In this document: piece by piece, positions 59,001 to 64,000 of the stretch | How the letters are laid out: each line of letters starts with the position of its first letter | How positions within the stretch are numbered: position 1 is the stretch's first letter | NCBI GenBank assembly: GCA_028713125.1 | Contig: JAQTOU010000002.1 | Span: forward strand, 206,583 to 270,582 | Length of the DNA stretch: 64,000 bases | From: Elusimicrobiales bacterium | GTDB taxonomy: Bacteria; Elusimicrobiota; Elusimicrobia; Elusimicrobiales; UBA9959 | Reading direction: 5' to 3' | Notes under the pieces: generated by a model | The model's database searches: none | What the model was told of the DNA's origin: nothing | What the model saw: the letters and a program-made list of their open reading frames with translations, nothing else | Translations under genes and position numbers: made by a program

Positions 59001-62000
59001 GCGGCGGACGTAGGCATTCCGGCGGAAATATAGGCTGTTACCTGGCGGAGCGTGCGGATGGAGCCGAGTTGCTCCGGGGTGATGCGCGGCGCGGAGGGAA
59101 GTTTCTCCTGCAGTTCAGAGAGAATGGCTACGCGCTTGATCGAGTCTATGCCGAGGTCGGACTCCATGTCCATGTCCTGGTTCAAAGACGCGGCGGGGTA
59201 GCCGGTCTGGGAAGAGACTATGGAAAGGAGCACCTGCGAAATATCCTCGCCGCCGGAAGGGGCGGGGGCCGGGGCGCTGGCGGCGACAGGGGGCGGCTGC
59301 TGCGGCGCCGCAAAGGCGGGGGCGGCCGCCGTGAACTGCATTGCCGGAGCGGGAGTGAAAACGGGCAGAGCCGCGGCGGGGGCGCCGCTGAAAAGCTGCT
59401 GCTGCTGGTCCACCAGCGCCTGGAAAGAGCGCTGCGCCGCTTCCTGGCCCTCGAGGAACCTGGTATGCAGCATCGCGGTCTGCTCCTGCATTCTCTGCAG
59501 GGCGGCCATGCTTTCCTGCGCTATGCGGAGCGCGTCGGAGGCGAAGGCCTGCGCCGGCGCGGAAGGCTGGAAGGTCCGGGCCTGCGGATGCGCGCCGGCC
59601 TGGGGCTGGAACGCGGCTATCTGCCGTACCGGTTTTTTAGCGGCGGCCGGGCGGGGCGAGCGGTAATTTGCGCCGGTCAGCTTTACGGCCAGCGGGGAAA
59701 CTTTCTTGCCGAGCACGTCCTTAACGCCGGCCTCTCCGTTTTCCCAGGCTGTCAGGTTCAAGCTGCAGCCGAGGGAGGCCAGGCGGGCCAGGGCGCGTGC
59801 GGCGTCCGCGATGCCCGAGCGTTTGCCCGAGGAGGCGTCCAGGGCGAAGGCGGTATGCTCGCGTCCCGTCAGAATGGAAGCCGTAAGCCCGGTAAGGCGC
59901 GAGCCCGGGCCCACTTCCAGGAATATCCGCGCGCCGTCGGCGTACATCTTCTCCACCATCGCGGTGAATTCCACCGGCGAAGCAAGCTGCCAGGAGAGGA
60001 TCTCGCGCACCCTGTCCGCGGAGTCCGGGTACGCGGCTCCGGTTTTATTGGCATAAACCCCGGCCTGCGGTTTGTTGAATTCAACTTTTTCCAGCGCCGC
60101 GGCGAATTCTTTCTGCGCCCCTGCCACCAGCGGGCTGTGGAAAGCGGCCGAGACCTGGAGGGGGGTGTTCTTCAGGGAGCGCTTTGTGAAGCACTCAGCG
60201 GCCCTTTTAATTTCTTCGGTGCGCCCGGACAGCACGAACTGGGCGGGGGCGTTCTTATTGGCTATAACGAGGTCGAGCTTTTCCTCTTTCATCACTTTTT
60301 CTATATCGGACAGGGCGGTCTGCACCGCAAGCATGCCGCCGCGGTCGCCGTCGCCGCGCGCCATCAGGCTGCCGCGCAATTTGGAGAGAGAGAACAGCGC
60401 TGCCGTATCGAAAGCGCCCGCGGCGCAGAGCGCCGTCAGTTCGCCGTAGCTGTGCCCGGCGAAAGCGTCGGGGGACAGGCCGAAGCCGGCCAGGACCCGG
60501 TACGCGGCCAGCTCGGCCGCGCCGAGCGCGGGCTGCGCTATCTTCGTGTCGCGCAGTTCGTCCGCCTGCTTTTGCTTTCCTTCCGGGGTGAAAGCGGGCC
60601 TGGGGTAGATGAAGTCTGACAGGGGCTTGCCTCCGCCGAACTCTTTGTCGGCGGCGCCTACGGCGTCGAGCGCCGCGGGGAAGCGGCAGACCAGGTCGCG
60701 CTGCATACCGGTGTACTGTGCTCCCTGGCCGGGGAACAGCACGGCCAGCTTTTCAGGAGCGCAGGAGGAGAAGAAAATGCCGTCGGGGGTGGTCCAGGTC
60801 TTGTTCGCTTTCTGGGCGTCCAGGTTCGAAAGGGCGGAAGCGATGAGTTTGTCGGCGTCCTGCTTCTCACGCTCGAGCACGAAAGCAAGGCGCGCGGCGT
60901 CGGAGGATTTGAAAGACGCGCGGGAGCGCATCGCTTTTACGCGCAGACCGGCCCAGTCGAGGCCTTTCCAGGAAGCCAATTCGCGCTTCAGGGTTTCAAT
61001 ATCGGCGCCCGATAGAGCGGCTATCTGCGCGTCCCCGTCCCAGTCGGGGTGAAGTTTCTCGGAGGAGTACTCCTCCAGCACGGCGTGGAAATTTGCGCCG
61101 CCGAAGCCCAGCGCGCTTACGCCGGCGCGGCGCGGGTGGTCTTTCTTTATCCACGGGCGCAGCTCGGTGTTCAGGTAAAAAGGCGTGGCGCCGCCGGCCA
61201 GCTGCTTCAGGGGGGCGTTCACCTTTATCGTGGGGGGGAGGGTTTTATTGTAAAGAGAGAGGGCCGCCTTGATGATGCCGGCGGAGCCCGCCGAGGCTTT
61301 GGTGTGGCCTATCATCGACTTTACGGAGCCGAGCGCGCACCATTCGCCTTCTTTCTTCGCGTCGCGGTAAACCTCGGCCAGGGCGCCGAGCTCCACCCCG
61401 TCGCCGACGGTGGTCCCGGTGCCGTGCGCTTCCACAAGCTCCACCGTGGAGGGGGAGACGCCGGTCACTTCATAGGCGTTCCTGAGCGCGCGCGCCTGGC
61501 CTTCCGAGCTGGGCGCGTAGATCGCTTTGCCTTTGCCATCGGAGGAAGACCCTACGCCTTTGAGCAGCGCGTAGATCCTGTCCCCGTCTTTCACGGCGTC
61601 TTCCAGGCGCTTCAGGACTATCATGCCCAGGCCTTCGCCCAGCGCGGTTCCGTCGGCGGAGGAGTCGAAAGGCTTTGCGTCCCCGGAGGCGGAGAGCGCC
61701 GGGGTCTTGCTGAAGCACATGTACATGAAAATATCGTTGAAGCAGTCCACCCCGCCGGTGACCACCATGGAGGAGCGCCCGGCGGCGAGCTCAAGCGAAG
61801 CCATGTGCACGGCGGAAAGGGAGCTGCCGCAGGCCGCATCCACCACGCTGTTGGTCCCGCCCAGATTGAACCGGTTGGCTATGCGGCCGGCCACCACGTT
61901 GCCGAGCAGGCCGGGGAAGGAGCTTTCCTGCCAGGGGACATAGTCCTCCTGCATCCGGGAAATAATAGCTTCGGCGTCCTCGCCGGTGATGCCGAATTCT

Positions 62001-62461
62001 GACAGGGCTTTGCGCCATTTGGGATGGCCGAGGCGCGCGCCCAGCGGTATGACAAGCTCCAGGGCCCCGGTAACGCCGAGCACTACGCTGACGCGGCTGC
62101 GGTCGAAGTCCCTGCCGGGGCCGTAGCCCGCGTCCTCGAGGGCCATCTTGGCCGCGAGGAGGCCGAGGAGCTGGGCGCTGTCGGTGGCTTCAAGCGCATT
62201 TGGCGCCAGGCCGAATTCGGAGGGGTCGAAATCAACGGGCAGGATGAAGCCGCCGCGGCGGGCGTAAGTGCGGTCGGGGCTTTTCGGGTTCTTGTCGAAA
62301 TAATCCCCGGGCAGCCAGTGGGAGGAGGGCACGTCGGTAATAGCGTCCACGCCGTTCTTTATATTGGCCCAGTAGCGGCCGGCGTTTTCCGCTTTGGGAA
62401 AAAGGCAGCCTATGCCTACGATGGCTATGGGGGACTGAACGGATTTATCTTTTGCGCTCAT
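56042..62461 (-). CDS. pfaA: PfaA-type polyunsaturated fatty-acid synthase: KS-AT-3xACP-KR-DH
   Basis: The protein has 2139 residues from the ATG at 62461, chosen because MSAKDKSVQSPIAIVGIGC is the normal start and lies 11 bases after the pfaD stop; the open frame further upstream runs through pfaD. Domains: ketosynthase (Cys 211 in VVDAACGSSLS, EAHGTGTTVGD); malonyl-type acyltransferase (LFPGQGAQYTGM, then GHSYGE near 672); three nearly identical acyl-carrier domains near 1104, 1190 and 1290, each with DMESDLGIDSIKRVAIL; ketoreductase (VLITGGARGVTAE near 1582); and a C-terminal hotdog dehydratase with HVINGKAVVP near 1884, the HxxxGxxxxP motif. This is the PfaA order. The serines that would carry phosphopantetheine are intact in all three carriers. 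Confidence 0.95.
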   Translation of the reverse strand: MSAKDKSVQSPIAIVGIGCLFPKAENAGRYWANIKNGVDAITDVPSSHWLPGDYFDKNPKSPDRTYARRGGFILPVDFDPSEFGLAPNALEATDSAQLLGLLAAKMALEDAGYGPGRDFDRSRVSVVLGVTGALELVIPLGARLGHPKWRKALSEFGITGEDAEAIISRMQEDYVPWQESSFPGLLGNVVAGRIANRFNLGGTNSVVDAACGSSLSAVHMASLELAAGRSSMVVTGGVDCFNDIFMYMCFSKTPALSASGDAKPFDSSADGTALGEGLGMIVLKRLEDAVKDGDRIYALLKGVGSSSDGKGKAIYAPSSEGQARALRNAYEVTGVSPSTVELVEAHGTGTTVGDGVELGALAEVYRDAKKEGEWCALGSVKSMIGHTKASAGSAGIIKAALSLYNKTLPPTIKVNAPLKQLAGGATPFYLNTELRPWIKKDHPRRAGVSALGFGGANFHAVLEEYSSEKLHPDWDGDAQIAALSGADIETLKRELASWKGLDWAGLRVKAMRSRASFKSSDAARLAFVLEREKQDADKLIASALSNLDAQKANKTWTTPDGIFFSSCAPEKLAVLFPGQGAQYTGMQRDLVCRFPAALDAVGAADKEFGGGKPLSDFIYPRPAFTPEGKQKQADELRDTKIAQPALGAAELAAYRVLAGFGLSPDAFAGHSYGELTALCAAGAFDTAALFSLSKLRGSLMARGDGDRGGMLAVQTALSDIEKVMKEEKLDLVIANKNAPAQFVLSGRTEEIKRAAECFTKRSLKNTPLQVSAAFHSPLVAGAQKEFAAALEKVEFNKPQAGVYANKTGAAYPDSADRVREILSWQLASPVEFTAMVEKMYADGARIFLEVGPGSRLTGLTASILTGREHTAFALDASSGKRSGIADAARALARLASLGCSLNLTAWENGEAGVKDVLGKKVSPLAVKLTGANYRSPRPAAAKKPVRQIAAFQPQAGAHPQARTFQPSAPAQAFASDALRIAQESMAALQRMQEQTAMLHTRFLEGQEAAQRSFQALVDQQQQLFSGAPAAALPVFTPAPAMQFTAAAPAFAAPQQPPPVAASAPAPAPSGGEDISQVLLSIVSSQTGYPAASLNQDMDMESDLGIDSIKRVAILSELQEKLPSAPRITPEQLGSIRTLRQVTAYISAGMPTSAAQPAPAAADSAEVSQVLLSIVSSQTGYPAASLNQDMDMESDLGIDSIKRVAILSELQEKLPSAPRITPEQLGSIRTLRQVTAFLSAGMPTAPAQPAPAAAGSDEISHALLSIVSSQTGYPAASLNQDMDMESDLGIDSIKRVAILSELQEKLPSAPRITPEQLGSIRTLRQVAAFLTAGAPQAPAAELPAAPASTIKAEAGEITREILKLADLDPAETREKLALNKNLPVWVTDDGSELAGAVVRNLSERGYKAQKVSVTDPDTLKARDGLAGLVILAPAAKLAKKSFWTGDSEAFLKKAFRLAQLAGPALRAAGKNSGACLMTVSRLDGAFGIPGLKSEQDPVYGGLAGLAKTAAREWPEVSCRALDAASDWSHTVSVAQTLADELFFKSPVEMGISETGSKVVLTSASEQAKGGKLPLEKGDVVLITGGARGVTAEAAAALADACGPKLAILGRSPLPAAEETWLAACRTENDIKRTLISRNPSMTPKAAGEQCRAITAAREVRTQLNRFEAAGSRAVYFSADIRDAKAVRAAIEKINKDLGPVRGFVHGAGVLADKFILDKTAEQFDSVFDTKVGGLRNILAALDLQKLKVLALYSSSTARFGRTGQCDYAMANEVLNKTARLIARRLPDCRVASFNWGPWDGGMVNDGLKALFAKEGVGVIGLEEGGKFLVNELASNSGAVEVVVVARPARTASADTPAAAGSAPAFEVPVSVEDYPFLRSHVINGKAVVPTAIISEWLAHGALHGNPGLLFHGFNNLKIYKGIILGAAPCKLSARAGKAVKKDGFFAVAAELRGSNGELHAGAEIILAAALPQAAAPAPEFALKPYARSMEQVYGEILFHGEDMRFIRSVAGVSDKGIVLDASASLPPGSWTRHPLRDRWLADPAALDAAFQGMILWTVENSGACSLPNSAAAYRQFRAFPAGGVRVIARVTRSAEYGAAADIDFVDDKGTLVARMEGYECTIDKSLNAAFLKKTLTEAAV

Positions 62462-62472
62462 GGTTTTTACCT

Positions 62473-64000
62473 TTAGGCGAAGTATCGGGACAGCTGGTCC
62501 CTTGTCTGCGGCTCCTGCCGCGCCAGCCGGGGATCTACGGCTATCCCCTGGCAGCGCAGCGCGTGCAGGCGGGTAAGGACCGCCGCACCGGCGAGTAAAT
62601 TGTGGGCGACCGTGACCGCGTCGCGGGCCTCGGGCTTCTCGAGGAAGGAGCCTTTTGCCCATTCGTTGAAAGCTCCCATCGCGGGGCCGCACCAGACCTG
62701 GTAATCAAGCTTGCGGCTTTCGTCCCCGGCCAGCGGCCAGCGGGAAGACTGGCCCAGGTACCAGCGGAACACCAGGGCCATTTTATATCTGGCTTCTTTA
62801 TCAGCGCGCTCGGCTTTCGCAGGGTCCCTGCGCATGAAATACTCGCGCGTGCTCTGCCAGATCTCTCCGAGCGGGGCGCGGAAATAATCCCTCTCCAGCG
62901 TGGCGCGTATGTCGGCGGGGAGCTCTTCAAAACTGTTATAGGCCCGGTAATAATCGTAAAGTTTGTTCGCTCTCATTGCGAACATCGTCCCGCGCTTCAG
63001 GACCTGGACCTTCACGCCCATCTCGAACATATCGGCGGCCGCGGCCATCGCGATGTCGGCCTGCTCCGCTTCGGCCAGGATCTTCTTGACCGCGGCGGTG
63101 GTTCCGGATTCCACGCAGGCCTGGTTCACCGAGCCGATGACCACATAGGCGGCGCCCATCATGAAAGCGGCGGCTGCCGCCTCCGGAGTGGCTATTCCGC
63201 CGCCGGCGCCGACACGCGGGGCCTGCGGATACAGGTAGCGCGCCTGCAGCCTGTCGCGCAGGGCTATCATGGTGGGGAGCAGGTTTATCAGGGGGCGATT
63301 GTCCGTATGCCCGCCTGAATCCCCTTCGGCGGTCACGTCTTCGGCGACCGGGATCCCGGAGGCCAGTTCGGCCTGTTCGGAGGTGAGCTCGCCGCGCGAT
63401 ACAAGCTCTTTTAAGAATTTATCCTCGGGCGGGGAGAAGAAGCGGGCGGCTACCTCGGTACGCGAAACTTTGCCTATCACGCGGTTGGGGGTTTCTATTG
63501 CCCCGGCGGAATTCCGGCGGATGCCGGCCGTCCGGAACCTGATCAGGGGGAGCGTAAGGTTGATGAAGGCGGAGGCTTCTATAAGGCGTACGCCGCGCCG
63601 CAGGTAGAGGTCGACCAGCGCGGTCTCGAGCGCGGACTCGGCCGGGCTGTGGATAAGGTTGAAGCCGCAGTTGAAGGCGGGACCGGACTGTACCCGGTCT
63701 ATGGCTTTTTCTACTTCCTCGAGGGGCTGGCCTGCGGCGCCGTAGAAGCCCAGCATGCCGGCCCGGCCCAGCGCTTCCGCAAGCTGCGTGGAACTGATGC
63801 CATTCGCCATGGAGCCGCCGACATAGGCGTATTTCAGGTTATGCGCCCTGAGAAAGCACGGATCGCCCAGGTTTTGCGGGCGGCAGGCCGGGATAACCGC
63901 CGTCGGGGAGGAAAGGCCGGGGGTTAAAGCCAGGTTCCCGGCGGCGCCGCCCAGGGAGAAAGGCGTAAAAATATCGCGCAGGGAGGCCAGCGCTTCCGCC
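62473..64000 (-). CDS. pfaD: PfaD-type trans enoyl reductase, 5' end cut by window
   Basis: The frame is open from the right edge; 508 residues are visible, and residues before the first in-frame ATG at 63810 are clearly part of the family (LGDPCFLRAHNLKYAYVGGS joins MANGISSTQLAEALGRAGML). PfaD is an FMN-dependent enoyl reductase of the nitronate-monooxygenase type that acts in trans on the PfaA carriers. The FMN-phosphate region is seen in RVGAGGGIATPEAAAAAFMM and VIGSVNQACVESGTT. The family length is about 540, so only a few dozen residues are missing. It is the first known gene of the pfa-ole row, in contrast to Shewanella, where pfaD follows pfaC. Confidence 0.95.
   Translation of the reverse strand, partial: AEALASLRDIFTPFSLGGAAGNLALTPGLSSPTAVIPACRPQNLGDPCFLRAHNLKYAYVGGSMANGISSTQLAEALGRAGMLGFYGAAGQPLEEVEKAIDRVQSGPAFNCGFNLIHSPAESALETALVDLYLRRGVRLIEASAFINLTLPLIRFRTAGIRRNSAGAIETPNRVIGKVSRTEVAARFFSPPEDKFLKELVSRGELTSEQAELASGIPVAEDVTAEGDSGGHTDNRPLINLLPTMIALRDRLQARYLYPQAPRVGAGGGIATPEAAAAAFMMGAAYVVIGSVNQACVESGTTAAVKKILAEAEQADIAMAAAADMFEMGVKVQVLKRGTMFAMRANKLYDYYRAYNSFEELPADIRATLERDYFRAPLGEIWQSTREYFMRRDPAKAERADKEARYKMALVFRWYLGQSSRWPLAGDESRKLDYQVWCGPAMGAFNEWAKGSFLEKPEARDAVTVAHNLLAGAAVLTRLHALRCQGIAVDPRLARQEPQTRDQLSRYFA

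Noticed and set aside
62462-62692. 77-residue N-terminal extension of PfaA
   Set aside because: It lies inside the end of pfaD, is Arg/Pro-rich, and family members begin at the later ATG, which has a ribosome site.
49041-64000. Classical modular type I polyketide cluster
   Set aside because: The presence of tandem carriers, a CLF-like domain, FabA-like double-hotdog dehydratases and PfaD fits the Pfa family and not assembly-line polyketide synthases; no modules, docking domains or thioesterase are seen.

Overview
The window is a 64 kb stretch of GC-rich bacterial chromosome, densely coded on both strands, with no tRNA, rRNA, CRISPR array, insertion sequence or phage gene that I can see. The organism is Gram-negative: there is an MltA lytic transglycosylase, an outer-membrane barrel protein and many signal peptides. 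The mix of genes (a two-HPt CheA hybrid, many stand-alone receivers, a SerC-SerA-DUF1015 operon, a pfa secondary-lipid synthase) fits Elusimicrobiota best, but this is inference; a delta-proteobacterial or other deep lineage is not excluded. Both ends cut a gene: a TPR/kinase protein at the left edge and pfaD at the right edge.

Left part (1-11.1 kb): a TPR-Ser/Thr kinase, then a chemotaxis-type cluster in one direction: a receiver with a Cys-rich tail, CheR-TPR, CheW, a CHASE3-like chemoreceptor, a CheA with two HPt domains and a C-terminal receiver, CheB, a second CheW and CheY. Several of its genes overlap by 4-8 bases. No flagellar or pilus gene is present, so the output is unknown. From 11.1 to 25.4 kb come threonine dehydrogenase, a strongly palindromic element, a flavin-reductase-like gene with two envelope proteins, a large PPDK_N-type protein with receiver-like N-terminal domains (minus strand), the serC-serA-DUF1015 operon, and a run of small genes ending in a RIO-type kinase.

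Middle part (25.4-42.4 kb): many secreted or membrane proteins (ABC exporter plus barrel protein, secreted metallo-beta-lactamase-fold protein, a KGEK-repeat protein, a trypsin-like protease, a PEBP protein, a PAP2 phosphatase, a CarF/PEDS1-like desaturase), then glutamate dehydrogenase, an EamA transporter with a His-rich tail, phosphofructokinase and RlmB. Four genes here share an upstream box resembling CCCTTTGGC, each exactly 24 bases before a -10-like hexamer.

Right part (42.4-64 kb, minus strand): the main find. A pfaD-pfaA-pfaC polyunsaturated fatty-acid synthase set, with the domain layout of myxobacterial Pfa1-2-3 but without the terminal acyltransferase, is followed in the same direction by a complete oleA-oleB-oleC-oleD set, and then mltA. 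The parsimonious reading is a single locus that makes polyenoic acyl chains and condenses them head to head into a very long polyunsaturated hydrocarbon or ketone. A covarying structured repeat lies between pfaC and oleA, and a second copy lies beyond mltA in a 575-base gene-free region. That region also holds a second palindromic element and a likely 84-nt small RNA with a near-consensus promoter and terminator.
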